The translations under genes and the position numbers were made by a program. Of a stretch of DNA of 64,000 nucleotides, positions 34,879 to 43,712 are shown in pieces; positions within the stretch are counted from its first letter, which is position 1; every line of letters begins with the position of its first letter. The notes under the pieces were generated by a model. That model was not told the DNA's origin. It saw only the letters and a list, made by a program, of their open reading frames with translations, and did no database searches. This DNA is from Niastella sp. OAS944. GTDB taxonomy: Bacteria; Bacteroidota; Bacteroidia; Chitinophagales; Chitinophagaceae. Where the stretch lies: the NCBI GenBank assembly GCA_024809215.1, contig JANUBW010000008.1, positions 248,001 to 312,000 of the forward strand, in the 5' to 3' direction.

Positions 34879-36360
34879 ATGCAAAAAATATTATTATATA
34901 CCACCTGCGCACTGCTGTTTACCACGGTAGGATGTAAAAAGTTCCTGGAAAAGAATCCTGATAACCGGGCATCGGTTACCACGCCCGAGCAGGTGTCGCA
35001 GTTGCTGGGTACGGCTTACCCACAGGGTAATTATATGGCCTTTACCGAATCTATTTCAGATAACGTAACCGATAAGGGAACGGGCACGCAGGAAAAAACA
35101 AATATCGACCCTTACTTCTTTCGTGATGTAACAGATAACCAGCAGGATTCACCTGAGAATTACTGGAATGCCTGTTATACAGCCATCGCTGCTGCCAACC
35201 AGGCGCTGGAAGCCATCAGGAACGCACCTGATAGCACTTTGTACGCTGCACAAAGAGGAGAGGCATTGGTATGCCGCGCTTATGCTCACTTTATGCTTGT
35301 AACTTTCTTTTCAAAAGTGTATGATCCCAGTACTGCCGGTAGCGACCTGGGCATACCTTATGTAACTACTCCCGAAAAGGTGGTGTTTCAAAAATACGAT
35401 CGCAAAACGGTAGAGTATGTTTATAATATGATCGAGAAGGATCTTACAACAGGTTTGCCTCTTATTGACGATACCAAATACACTATACCACGTTATCATT
35501 TTACAAAAGCAGCAGCCAACGCATTCGCCAGCCGCTTTTATTTGTTCAAGGGTGATTATAAAAGTGTGCTTGCCTATTCCAATGCGGTTTTAGGAACAGG
35601 TGATGTTACGCCTATGCTGCGTCCCTGGAATACCACTTACCGCACCATGACACCACAGGAATTATTTGCTGTTTACCAGAAAGCCACCGAACCGGCTAAC
35701 CTGCTGTTAGTTGAAACAGTTTCTAATTGGGGCCGCGATTACTACCGGGTTCGCTACGGCCTGAGTGCAGATTTACGGGATGAAATACTGGCGGTAGAAG
35801 GACTAATGACTATAGGAACAAATGATGACTCTGCCGAGCTGGCTTTCAGGTATCAAACATATACAGCTGGTACCAATAATATCGTATTACCAAAGATCAA
35901 TGAGTATTTCGTTCGTTCTTCGGTAAATGCCAACATTGGGCTGCCCTATGTTATGGTGCCTTTGTTCACTGCTGAAGAAGTACTGTTCAATCGCATAGAG
36001 GCGAATATCTATTTGAATGCTTCGAATGCAAATGCGGCCATTGCTGACCTCAACGCCTATGCAAGTACCCGTTTTGTTGATTATAATATTGCCGATTATA
36101 CGATAACCCCTGCCAAGTTACAGGACTATTATGCAACAGGGAATGTTCGGTTAAACACCTTGTATGCATTGCTCGATTTTAAACGTGCTGAATATATGCA
36201 GGAGGGAATGCGTTGGTTCGATATCATTCGATATGGCATTGGTATAACGCACACCACCACCACAGGCGAAACCATGTCGCTGCCAGATGGTGATTTAAAG
36301 CGGGTGTTCCAGTTGCCCGAATCGGTAAAACAATCGGGTATGCCATTAAACCCCCGATAA
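34879..36360 (+). CDS. RagB/SusD family nutrient uptake lipoprotein
   Basis: Surface lipoprotein of 493 residues that caps the SusC barrel and binds substrate. The lipobox is TTVGC with Cys19, followed by KKFLEKNPDNRASV, a typical SusD beginning. TPR-like helices include AQRGEALVCRAYAHFMLVTFF. The C-terminal part has RAEYMQEGMRWFDIIRYG and ends LPESVKQSGMPLNPR, matching family ends. It is co-directional with and close to the SusC gene. Confidence 0.93.
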   Translation: MQKILLYTTCALLFTTVGCKKFLEKNPDNRASVTTPEQVSQLLGTAYPQGNYMAFTESISDNVTDKGTGTQEKTNIDPYFFRDVTDNQQDSPENYWNACYTAIAAANQALEAIRNAPDSTLYAAQRGEALVCRAYAHFMLVTFFSKVYDPSTAGSDLGIPYVTTPEKVVFQKYDRKTVEYVYNMIEKDLTTGLPLIDDTKYTIPRYHFTKAAANAFASRFYLFKGDYKSVLAYSNAVLGTGDVTPMLRPWNTTYRTMTPQELFAVYQKATEPANLLLVETVSNWGRDYYRVRYGLSADLRDEILAVEGLMTIGTNDDSAELAFRYQTYTAGTNNIVLPKINEYFVRSSVNANIGLPYVMVPLFTAEEVLFNRIEANIYLNASNANAAIADLNAYASTRFVDYNIADYTITPAKLQDYYATGNVRLNTLYALLDFKRAEYMQEGMRWFDIIRYGIGITHTTTTGETMSLPDGDLKRVFQLPESVKQSGMPLNPR

Positions 36361-36405
36361 ACAACCGATCGATGCAAAACAACAAACGATAATCGATAAA
36401 TATAA

Positions 36406-37293
36406 ATGAGCATGTTCAAACATAAAATATACCTTCTCATATTGGCGCTGGCTGTATTTGCGTCGTGTAAAAAAGAAGACGACCTGGGCGATGTGAGTTC
36501 GATACCCGGATTGGGTGGTGATACCTGGGCGGCTACTGATATTGATACGTATATCAAAGACACCTTTACCATCCCGTTCAATGTAACTGCCAAATATAAA
36601 TACGATCAGGGTGAACTGGATTTTGATAAAACCCTTACGCCACCCCGTGAAGAAAAGATCAAACCAGTACTGAGTACTATTAAAAAAGTGTGGATTGATA
36701 ACTACGTGGCTGAAGCGGGAAAAGCCTTTATGCAGAAGTATATACCGAAATTCTTTGTATTGGTAGGCAGCGCCAACTGGAATACCGACGGTACCATTAC
36801 GCTGGGAACTGCTGAAGGTGGCCGCCGTATTGTGTTATACGTGCTTAATGATTTCAGGGTTAAAGGTATGCAGGGGTATGTGCCTTCCGATTCGGTGAAT
36901 ATAAAAATGATGTTCCATACCATTGAACACGAGTTCGCACACATCATGCACCAGACAATATTGTATCCCCAGGATTTTAAACGCATTTCAGTAGGCGACT
37001 ATACCTCAAACTGGAACAATATTGAAGATTCAACAGCCAATGAAAAAGGCTTTATTTCGGCATATGCTCAAAGTGCGCCGGATGAAGACTTTGTTGAAAT
37101 GGTATCTATAATGCTTACTGAAGGCAAAGCCCGCTATGAAGCATTTATAAACAGTATTAAAAGTGCAGAAGCCAGATCCAAATTGCGTCAGAAAGAAACC
37201 ATAGTGGTTAACTATTTCAAGGATGTATGGGGTATTAACTTCGCCAGTTTGCAAACCCGTACCCGTAACTCTATCAACGCATTGATCAATTAA
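36406..37293 (+). CDS. Substrate import-associated zinc metallohydrolase lipoprotein
   Basis: Exported protein of 295 residues: signal peptide with lipobox VFASC (Cys21), then an extended region and a zinc-binding HEFAH at 175-179 (MFHTIEHEFAHIMHQ). The length and position match the family of HExxH lipoproteins found next to SusCD pairs. The C-terminal region contains SAYAQSAPDEDFVEMVS, whose acidic residues could supply the third zinc ligand. It is probably a surface peptidase or a degenerate relative acting on imported substrate. It starts 46 bp after susD. Confidence 0.88.
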   Translation: MSMFKHKIYLLILALAVFASCKKEDDLGDVSSIPGLGGDTWAATDIDTYIKDTFTIPFNVTAKYKYDQGELDFDKTLTPPREEKIKPVLSTIKKVWIDNYVAEAGKAFMQKYIPKFFVLVGSANWNTDGTITLGTAEGGRRIVLYVLNDFRVKGMQGYVPSDSVNIKMMFHTIEHEFAHIMHQTILYPQDFKRISVGDYTSNWNNIEDSTANEKGFISAYAQSAPDEDFVEMVSIMLTEGKARYEAFINSIKSAEARSKLRQKETIVVNYFKDVWGINFASLQTRTRNSINALIN

Positions 37294-37314
37294 GTACCAG
37301 TAATACGCTTAAGT

Positions 37315-38658
37315 ATGAACAAGAACATATTATATCTTTTACTCGCTATAACCCTGGTTGCTTCGTGCCGCAAAGACGATGACAATGCGTTTGACAAATC
37401 GCCCGATGAGCGGTTGAATGAAACGCTGGCACAATACCAGGCTGTATTAACTTCTTCAACCACTGGCTGGAACGCCAACCTGGTTACCGGCGACGGCGGC
37501 AATTACCGGTTTTATTTTAGCTTTAACGATAAGAACCGGGTGCAAATGTACAGCGACTTCGACACCGCTACCGCTGGCAACTTAAGGGAAAGCAGCTACC
37601 GGTTAAAAGCATTACAACAACCTAGTCTTATTTTTGATACCTACAGCTATATTCATATTCTAAGTGATCCCGATGGATCGGTGAATGGTGGGAACTATGG
37701 CCAGGGATTGAAATCTGATTTTGAATTTGCTATTGATACCGCAACGGCCGACAGCGTTCTTTTAACCGGCCGTTATAATGGCACTAAGCTTAAGCTAAGT
37801 AAAGCTTCCGCGGGTGACCAGGCTGTTTGGGCAAATAAACAGGTAACCAACGGTGTGCTGAATTTTCGCAATTTCTGGAAGATCGATCTTTACTGGAAAA
37901 GACTTACCTATGGCGGTACCCAATATGAACTGCAGGTTGATACAACAATTAAAAGTGTAACGGTTTCATGGGGCACCGGCAGTACAAGACAATCGGTAAC
38001 CAGGAAGTATTACTTCTGGGCCAATGGCGTAAATTTCGTTGACCCTGTGGTGAATGGGTCCGTTTCCATTCCTGGCTTTAGCATCACTGGTTTCAATGCA
38101 GGCACACAGGTAATGAGCGTAACAGTAAACGGCACTGCTGCCACTATCGCCGGCGTGCCCCCCGCTACAACACCACTCACCCTTAATCCCGATGTAACTA
38201 CTGCCGCAGAACGTTGGTGGCAGCAAAGCGCCACCAGCGGCAACTACTACCTATCTATTGATGGGTGGCATTCAAATGGTGTAGACGATGCTTATAATAT
38301 CAAAGCACTCAAGAATGATACGGCTAAATTTTACGCCCTTTTGTATGCAGCTTATCCCGATGGTCAGGACGTACTCGTAAATTTTTACCTCGATTCGGCC
38401 GATAATGAACTTGTAAATATGAACGGTTCAGTGGTAAAAAAGAATAAGGTGGGAAACTCCGGCCTGAATAACTTCACGGAGCTCAGGCTTCATCCTAAAT
38501 CTAAGGAACCCTGGCCCGCCACCGGAGCCGCGGCACTTACACGTAGCCAGATGTTCAATACTTCAGGCTATTACTTTGTGCAAAGCAGTTCATATACCTA
38601 CGATCAGGTTAGTATCGCCGATCCCAAAACATGGATAACGTGGTATTGGTTGTTCTGA
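37315..38658 (+). CDS. DUF4302 domain-containing lipoprotein
   Basis: Exported lipoprotein of 447 residues; lipobox LVASC with Cys18 followed by RKDDDNAFDKSPDERLNETL, the characteristic DUF4302 opening, and GWNANLVTGDGGNYRFYFSF. DUF4302 proteins accompany SusCD/metallohydrolase operons and probably serve as surface substrate-binding components; function is unproven. It is the last gene of the operon, 21 bp after the metallohydrolase, and is followed by a palindrome at 38691. Confidence 0.87.
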   Translation: MNKNILYLLLAITLVASCRKDDDNAFDKSPDERLNETLAQYQAVLTSSTTGWNANLVTGDGGNYRFYFSFNDKNRVQMYSDFDTATAGNLRESSYRLKALQQPSLIFDTYSYIHILSDPDGSVNGGNYGQGLKSDFEFAIDTATADSVLLTGRYNGTKLKLSKASAGDQAVWANKQVTNGVLNFRNFWKIDLYWKRLTYGGTQYELQVDTTIKSVTVSWGTGSTRQSVTRKYYFWANGVNFVDPVVNGSVSIPGFSITGFNAGTQVMSVTVNGTAATIAGVPPATTPLTLNPDVTTAAERWWQQSATSGNYYLSIDGWHSNGVDDAYNIKALKNDTAKFYALLYAAYPDGQDVLVNFYLDSADNELVNMNGSVVKKNKVGNSGLNNFTELRLHPKSKEPWPATGAAALTRSQMFNTSGYYFVQSSSYTYDQVSIADPKTWITWYWLF

Positions 38659-38690
38659 TGAGAATATTTTAACCGTGGCACGGTTTCCAA

Positions 38691-38738
38691 TAACGAAAGT
38701 AGGCCTTCCGATTCAACCGGAAGGCCCACTTTCGTTAT
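38691..38738 (+). terminator. Strong hairpin after the SusCD operon
   Basis: TAACGAAAGT and GGCCTTCCG pair with CCGGAAGGCC and ACTTTCGTTA, giving a stem of about 18 bp with a short loop. There is no long T run, so efficiency is uncertain. Confidence 0.65.
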
Positions 38739-38745
38739 GTTCAAA

Positions 38746-38780
38746 AACGGGGTCCTGATGTTGATCAGGAGGTCCCGTTT
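38746..38780. repeat. Hairpin AACGGGGTCCTGAT/ATCAGGAGGTCCCGTT
   Basis: A second inverted repeat directly after the terminator: two arms of about 14 bp around a GTTG loop, with a one-base bulge. It belongs to a chain of hairpins ending in the repeat element at 38816. Confidence 0.55.
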
Positions 38781-38815
38781 GTAGAGAGTCTCGACTCTGC
38801 TGACTGCAAGTTTGA

Positions 38816-38938
38816 ATAGGAGGTAAGAAGTAAGAGGTAAGAAATAAGAAGTTCTCGAAATTCAGGAGGTCTGAGCAAATTCGTGAATTTAGAAATTGCA
38901 TTTCCTACTTCTTAATTCCTACTTCCTACTTCTTACAT
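38816..38938. repeat. Inverted heptamer repeat element, GARGTAA class
   Basis: Left arm GAGGTAA, GAAGTAA, GAGGTAA, GAAATAA, GAAG (38820-38852); right arm CCTACTT, CTTAATT, CCTACTT, CCTACTT, CTTAC (38902-38938); about 50 nt between. Closely related to the elements at 60478-60625 and inside prmC. Confidence 0.7.
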
Positions 38939-39000
38939 CGGTATCTTACAGCCTGTATTTATACTTCATGGCTTACTTACTTTTTTTCTAAAACAAAACA

Positions 39001-40101
39001 TCAGATCCGCACCGTTCCTTTCTTCTCTTTGTTTTTATCTTTATCCCTGTCTCTGTCTCTATCTCTATCCCTGTCACGATCTCTGTCCCTGTTATCGTCT
39101 TTATTGATGTTAATGTTTAAGTTATGGCCAAGGGTTACATCGCCATAATTGGCCTTTATTTTCATTTCGGTACTTCCATTGCCCGATTTACCTGAATACT
39201 TTCGGGAGAACCGTGGGCCATGCCTGTTATCATCATCAGATATGTTCTCTTTGATGTCTATATTGGTTTTATTACGCAGGCTGCCGTAATTGGTATTGAT
39301 ATCGAAATTGGCCGAGATGTTGGTGTTAAGATCGAGATACAGGTTCGAATAGTTGTTGTTTACCGTAAGCGTTTTGGTATTGTTGTCTATCCGCATTCTG
39401 GCTACATCGCAATATTCAAACACCGCCTTTACTGCACCATCGAGGTTGTCGAAAGTTGCTTTGGAATATTGAATTGTCAGGTCGCCATTGTTGATACTAC
39501 CAATGGTTGCTTTGGAATATTGAATCACCAGGTTGCCATTGTTGATACTGCCAATATCTCCTTTACCATATTGTATCAAAACTTTTTTCACATTGCTTAG
39601 TTTACCGGTGGTAAGGCTGCCGTACTGGCTGGTTAGTGTTGTCTCGCCCTGATAATCTCCAATGATCATGGGACCGAAGCTGTTTTGAGCAACTAAAGGA
39701 TTACGGGCCGGAACGTATACTTCGTAGTCAATATGGAATCCTTGTTTTTCACCACGGCTCCAGTTGTCTTTTTCTTTGGCAAATTTTGTTTTGAAATAAA
39801 CTCCATCATTTGATTTGCCATCTTCAATACTAATGCGGTCAAGAATGGCCTGGGCCTTTTCATCGGTGCTGGCCTCTGCGGTAATGGTTATGGTAGCTTT
39901 CACTTCATTTTTATCCCAGGTATTTATTTTTAATTCGCCAAACTGGTTAGTGAAAGATATTTTGTCGTTGCTGCTTACGTTATAGGATTTGGTGTAAGTT
40001 TTTTTCTTCTCCACCTTCGGGTCTTCGGCTACAACCTGCGCCGATATTAGCAGGCAGGCAATAAATAAGGGTAACCTATATTTTTTTAAAGTTAGTGTCA
40101 T
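39001..40101 (-). CDS. Secreted DUF4097-like auto-adhesin protein with Asp-Arg repeat tail
   Basis: Exported protein of 366 residues. The signal peptide covers about 1-25 (ending VVAED). Residues 35-310 form a beta-helical or beta-solenoid domain with repeated GNLVIQYSKATIGSINNGDL units, resembling the putative auto-transporter adhesin head/DUF4097 type. The tail (about 338-352) is a run of Asp-Arg dipeptides encoded by a 6-bp microsatellite (39035-39092), then basic KDKNKEKKG. The gene overlaps its upstream neighbour by 26 bp and is the last gene of the sigma-factor operon, so it is a likely effector of that regulator. Confidence 0.8.
   Translation of the reverse strand: MTLTLKKYRLPLFIACLLISAQVVAEDPKVEKKKTYTKSYNVSSNDKISFTNQFGELKINTWDKNEVKATITITAEASTDEKAQAILDRISIEDGKSNDGVYFKTKFAKEKDNWSRGEKQGFHIDYEVYVPARNPLVAQNSFGPMIIGDYQGETTLTSQYGSLTTGKLSNVKKVLIQYGKGDIGSINNGNLVIQYSKATIGSINNGDLTIQYSKATFDNLDGAVKAVFEYCDVARMRIDNNTKTLTVNNNYSNLYLDLNTNISANFDINTNYGSLRNKTNIDIKENISDDDNRHGPRFSRKYSGKSGNGSTEMKIKANYGDVTLGHNLNININKDDNRDRDRDRDRDRDRDRDKDKNKEKKGTVRI
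39035..39092. repeat. Hexanucleotide microsatellite encoding Asp-Arg repeats
   Basis: About nine imperfect 6-bp units such as TCTCTG, TCCCTG, TCTCTA, TCACGA in tandem. The unit keeps the reading frame and encodes (DR)n near the C-terminus, so copy changes would alter only the tail length. Confidence 0.7.
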
Positions 40102-40711
40102 GTTGAGCGCTTTTTGATGCTTTTATTTGATTGATAATGCTTAATTGTTGATTGAGGATCTCAGTCTGCAGCCGAAGGTTCTCAATCATGGCTTCAAGCA
40201 GTTGTTCGCGGTTAGGATTCTCCGGTAGTTCTTTTTTCAACGCGTTGTAGGAGCTGTCCAGTTTATTGATATCCGCAACAAACATTTTATACAGGTTTGG
40301 ATTTTCCTTTTCTATTTCTTTTAATTCGTTCTGTTTGTCTTCAATAAGTTGAGTGAACTGCACCACTTCCTGTGCATAATTGGGGTTTATTTCTTTCAAC
40401 AACCGCTCGTTTACTGTAGGTGTTTCCTTTTCGGGTTGGTTGTTGGCATAATCGGGACTATTAAAGCCTCGTTTGTTCAGCAATGAGAATATGCCTATGC
40501 CTGCCAATATTAAAATGGCGGCCGCAGCACTCCACCGCAATACTTTCAATACGCTAAGAATTTTGCCATTTCCGGCTTGTTTTGATTCTTTGTTGTCTTT
40601 GGCAGCAAGTTGGTGTTCCAGGTTTTTCCATACATGTTCACCAGGTACATCTGTGTCAAACTCCTCGCGGTGGTCACGCATAAATTGTTCTAAACCTTTA
40701 CTCATATTCAA
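40076..40711 (-). CDS. Single-pass membrane protein, candidate anti-sigma factor
   Basis: Protein of 211 residues lying 4 bp into the ECF sigma gene's 3' end, the usual position of an anti-sigma factor. The N-terminal 55 residues are soluble (FMRDHREEFDTDVPGEHVW); one transmembrane helix spans 58-78 (VLRWSAAAAILILAGIGIF). The C-terminal 130 residues are periplasmic and rich in coiled-coil-like helices (VQFTQLIEDKQNELKEIEKE). No zinc-binding HxxxCxxC motif is present. Function follows from gene order and topology, not from a recognised family. Confidence 0.7.
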   Translation of the reverse strand: MNMSKGLEQFMRDHREEFDTDVPGEHVWKNLEHQLAAKDNKESKQAGNGKILSVLKVLRWSAAAAILILAGIGIFSLLNKRGFNSPDYANNQPEKETPTVNERLLKEINPNYAQEVVQFTQLIEDKQNELKEIEKENPNLYKMFVADINKLDSSYNALKKELPENPNREQLLEAMIENLRLQTEILNQQLSIINQIKASKSAQHDTNFKKI

Positions 40712-41259
40712 ACTCCTTGTTTTATTAAAGTCAGCAGTTTTTGTTTGGCGCGTACATACTGGGTACGTACGGTGTTATGAGAAATATTCAATATCTGTGA
40801 TATTTCCTCATGGTCGTAGCCTTCTAACAGGTACAGGCTCAAAACGGTGCGGTAGCCATCGGGCAGCCGGGTGATCATTTTTTTAACCTCTTCTACCCGG
40901 TAGTGCACCTCTTCTTCATTCACAGTATCCTCTTCAGTAACCGCCTGCAGCTCGGTGCTTTCCATATCAACCAGGTCATTTCGCCGTTTACGCAAAATGT
41001 TGATCGATTTATTGATTACGATCTTCTTCAGCCAGGCCCCGAAAGTGCTGCGGTAATGGAAATCGTGAAGGGAGCGAAAAGCGTCCAGGAACGATTCCTG
41101 CAACACATCCTCAGCGTCGGCTGTATTGTTTACGATACGTAAACTGGTGTTATACATAGCTTTGGAATATTTCTGGTATAAAAGCTGAAAACAATGGGCA
41201 TCGCCCCGTTTACAGCCCTCTACCAGTTCATCCCGGATGATGTTTGCAGTCAGCTCCAA
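40708..41259 (-). CDS. ECF-type RNA polymerase sigma-70 factor
   Basis: Sigma factor of 183 residues that directs RNA polymerase to specific promoters. Region 2 spans about 20-90 (DAEDVLQESFLDAFRSLHDF) and region 4 about 125-178 (LPDGYRTVLSLYLLEGYDHEEISQILN with the helix-turn-helix HNTVRTQYVRAKQKL). It is first in an operon with a membrane anti-sigma candidate and a secreted adhesin-like protein. It probably controls its own operon, but no matching promoter was identified. Confidence 0.92.
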   Translation of the reverse strand: MELTANIIRDELVEGCKRGDAHCFQLLYQKYSKAMYNTSLRIVNNTADAEDVLQESFLDAFRSLHDFHYRSTFGAWLKKIVINKSINILRKRRNDLVDMESTELQAVTEEDTVNEEEVHYRVEEVKKMITRLPDGYRTVLSLYLLEGYDHEEISQILNISHNTVRTQYVRAKQKLLTLIKQGV

Positions 41260-41410
41260 AATGATCTGTTTAGATTGTTTTATAAAGAGACATAGGTTTT
41301 ACCAGCATGTTGCATGGAATGGTTTTTTAGTAAGTGTACTGTGTTAAATGGTTAATTATGCTGATAAAAGGACTTCTGGCACAGACATTTTGAACCCCGC
41401 CGTGATTTTT

Positions 41411-41449
41411 AATTAGCACATTTGCAAATCAGCACATTAGCAAATTAGT
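41411..41449. repeat. Octamer repeat (CATTAGCA class)
   Basis: AATTAGCA, CATTTGCA, AATCAGCA, CATTAGCA, AATTAG at 8-nt steps, about 40 bp upstream of the acyl-CoA dehydrogenase start. A candidate TACTTTAG -7 box follows it. Confidence 0.65.
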
Positions 41450-41488
41450 TTTCCTTACTTTAGCTTAATATAGAAAATCAGTTTAGTC

Positions 41489-42673
41489 ATGGGTACCAGA
41501 ACCGATTTATATACCAGCCCGGATTACTTCTTACTGGATGAATTATTGACCGATGAACAGAAACTAGTCAGGGAATCTGTTCGTAATTACGTTAAAAAAG
41601 AGATATCCCCCATCATTGAAGAATACGCACAAAAAGCCGAGTTCCCCGAACAAATAGTTCAACAAATGGGGGAGTTGGGATGTTTTGGTCCTACTATACC
41701 GGTTGAATACGGTGGTGGCGGGCTCGATTACATCAGCTACGGTTTAATGATGCAGGAACTTGAGCGTGGCGATAGTGGCGTTCGGTCAACCGCTTCTGTA
41801 CAGGGGTCGTTGGTAATGTTCCCCATTTACGAGTATGGCAGTGAAGACCAGCGTCGTAAATACCTGCCCAAGCTGGCCAATGGCGAATGGCTGGGTTGTT
41901 TTGGGTTAACCGAACCCGATCATGGTTCAGACCCCGGCAGCATGACCACCCATTTTACCGATGCGGGCGATCATGTGGTCCTGAACGGCGCCAAAATGTG
42001 GATCAGTAATGCACCTTACGCTAAAGTGGCCATTGTTTGGGCCAAGGATGAGGAAGGCGAAGTGCGCGGTCTTATTTTGGAACGGGGCATGAGAGGCTTC
42101 ACGGCGCCGCTTACCCATAACAAATGGAGTTTGCGCGCTTCTGCAACCGGCGAACTGGTTTTTGATAATGTAAAAGTGCCAAAAGAGAATATTCTACCTA
42201 ATGTAAAAGGCCTGAAGGGACCGCTCAGTTGTCTTACCAAGGCCCGCTATGGTATTGCATGGGGAGTAACCGGGGCGGCCATGGATTGTTATGATACCGC
42301 TTTGCGTTATTCGAAAGAACGCTTACAGTTCGACAGGCCTATTGGCGGTTTTCAACTACAGCAAAAAAAGCTGGCCGAAATGATCACCGAGATCACCAAG
42401 GCCCAATTGCTGAATTGGCGCCTGGGTGTACTGATGAACGAAGAAAAAGCCACACCGCAACAGGTAAGCATGGCTAAACGCAATGGCTGTGAAATTGCTG
42501 CCAACATTGCCCGCGATGCAAGACAAATAATGGGTGGGGCTGGTATTACCGGTGAATATTCCATTATGCGGCATATGATGAATATTGAAAGCGTTATTAC
42601 CTACGAAGGCACACATGACATACATTTGCTGATTACTGGTATGGATGTTACCGGTTTCAATGCTTTTAAATAA
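41489..42673 (+). CDS. Acyl-CoA dehydrogenase, glutaryl-CoA dehydrogenase type
   Basis: FAD-dependent enzyme of 394 residues oxidising acyl-CoA thioesters. Family segments are visible: GCFGLTEPDHGSDPGSM at about 138-154, WISNAPYAKVAIVWA, and near the C-terminus ITYEGTHDIHLLITG with the catalytic base probably Glu373. This YEGTHDIH...G.xxTG ending favours glutaryl-CoA dehydrogenase, a step in lysine and tryptophan degradation, over short-chain dehydrogenases. The gene is followed closely by aroK. Confidence 0.9.
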   Translation: MGTRTDLYTSPDYFLLDELLTDEQKLVRESVRNYVKKEISPIIEEYAQKAEFPEQIVQQMGELGCFGPTIPVEYGGGGLDYISYGLMMQELERGDSGVRSTASVQGSLVMFPIYEYGSEDQRRKYLPKLANGEWLGCFGLTEPDHGSDPGSMTTHFTDAGDHVVLNGAKMWISNAPYAKVAIVWAKDEEGEVRGLILERGMRGFTAPLTHNKWSLRASATGELVFDNVKVPKENILPNVKGLKGPLSCLTKARYGIAWGVTGAAMDCYDTALRYSKERLQFDRPIGGFQLQQKKLAEMITEITKAQLLNWRLGVLMNEEKATPQQVSMAKRNGCEIAANIARDARQIMGGAGITGEYSIMRHMMNIESVITYEGTHDIHLLITGMDVTGFNAFK

Positions 42674-42684
42674 CTTGCGAATTA

Positions 42685-43194
42685 ATGAGGATCTTCTTGA
42701 TCGGTTTTATGGGTTCCGGAAAAACCCATTGGGGCAAACAGGTAGCACAAAAGCTGAGTTTACCGTTCTACGACCTGGATGAAGTAATTGTACAGGAAGA
42801 AAAACGAAGCATTACCGAGATCTTTGGCGAATCGGGCGAAGAATACTTTCGCATCAGGGAAAAAGAGGTGCTGGAGAAAATTGTTGATGAAAATACCAAT
42901 ATGGTTTTAAGCTGCGGTGGCGGCACCCCTTGCTTTTTCAACAATATCGAATTCATGAAGAAATATGGTACGGTGGTATGGCTCAATACCCAGGTCGATG
43001 TATTACTGCATCGACTGATGAAAGAGCGTATGCAACGGCCATTATTGAAAGATCTGGACGACGAAGACCTTAAACATTACATCATTCGTAAATTGAACGA
43101 GCGCCGTATGTACTATGAGCAGGCCGATGTAATTATCAATAAGGAAGATGCCATATCTATGAACGACTTTATACAAACCGTTTTACATGCATAA
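42685..43194 (+). CDS. aroK: Shikimate kinase
   Basis: Phosphorylates shikimate in aromatic amino acid biosynthesis. 169 residues, normal length. Walker A is GFMGSGKTHWG (7-17), the shikimate-binding DLDEVI at about 31-36, and the GGGTP segment at about 76-80; the lid arginine lies in RMQRPLL. It starts 12 bp after the dehydrogenase gene and overlaps the DUF423 gene by 8 bp. Confidence 0.94.
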   Translation: MRIFLIGFMGSGKTHWGKQVAQKLSLPFYDLDEVIVQEEKRSITEIFGESGEEYFRIREKEVLEKIVDENTNMVLSCGGGTPCFFNNIEFMKKYGTVVWLNTQVDVLLHRLMKERMQRPLLKDLDDEDLKHYIIRKLNERRMYYEQADVIINKEDAISMNDFIQTVLHA

Positions 43195-43576
43195 AGGTTT
43201 TTTGCAAACGGCCGCCCTGCTGGGTGCACTGGCCGTAGCGCTTGGCGCTTTTGGCGCACATGGATTAAAGAAAATTGTTCCCCCCGAAACCGTTACTACC
43301 TTTGAAACCGGGGTGCGCTATCAGTTCTACCACGTATTTGCATTATTAGCTGTAGCTATATTGTTTGGAAGTTTCCCCGGCAGGAATTTGCAATACGCAG
43401 GTATCTGCTTTATTGTTGGTATAATACTCTTCTCTGGTTCATTATACATATTGACCGCATTACAGGCTACCAAAACAGTTGGCTTACGCGGCATTGGAGC
43501 TATTACTCCTATTGGTGGAGTATTCTTTATTGTAGGTTGGATCTTTCTCTTTTTGAGTATTTTGAAAAGGGCATAA
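43187..43576 (+). CDS. DUF423 family membrane protein
   Basis: Small inner-membrane protein of 129 residues with four hydrophobic helices. The N-terminus LLGALAVALGAFGAHGLKK and the following FETGVRYQFYHVFALL are the DUF423 signature. Function unknown. Its ATG lies inside the end of aroK, so it is translationally coupled. Confidence 0.9.
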   Translation: MHKGFLQTAALLGALAVALGAFGAHGLKKIVPPETVTTFETGVRYQFYHVFALLAVAILFGSFPGRNLQYAGICFIVGIILFSGSLYILTALQATKTVGLRGIGAITPIGGVFFIVGWIFLFLSILKRA

Positions 43577-43586
43577 GCTGTTAGAG

Positions 43587-43712
43587 TTTCAAGTTTAAGT
43601 ATTGGCAACCTGAAAAAACTGTATTGGTTTTCCCTGCAACCTGAAACATGCAACCTGTAACAGATAGTAGCGAGGTATGAACTGGTAACCGGTAACCGGC
43701 GTCTGGTAACTA
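43587..43712. repeat. Two adjacent heptamer repeat blocks (YTGYAAC and CCGGTTA classes)
   Basis: First block: left arm GTTTCAA, GTTTAAG; right arm CTGCAAC, CTGAAAC, ATGCAAC, CTGTAAC (43633-43662). Second block (43681-43710): CTGGTAA, CCGGTAA, CCGGCGT, CTGGTAA, running into the TAG stop of the histidine kinase on the minus strand. Confidence 0.7.

Noticed and set aside
39035-39092. Separate small repeat gene or CRISPR-like array
   Set aside because: The 6-bp units are in frame within the adhesin-like gene and encode its Asp-Arg tail.
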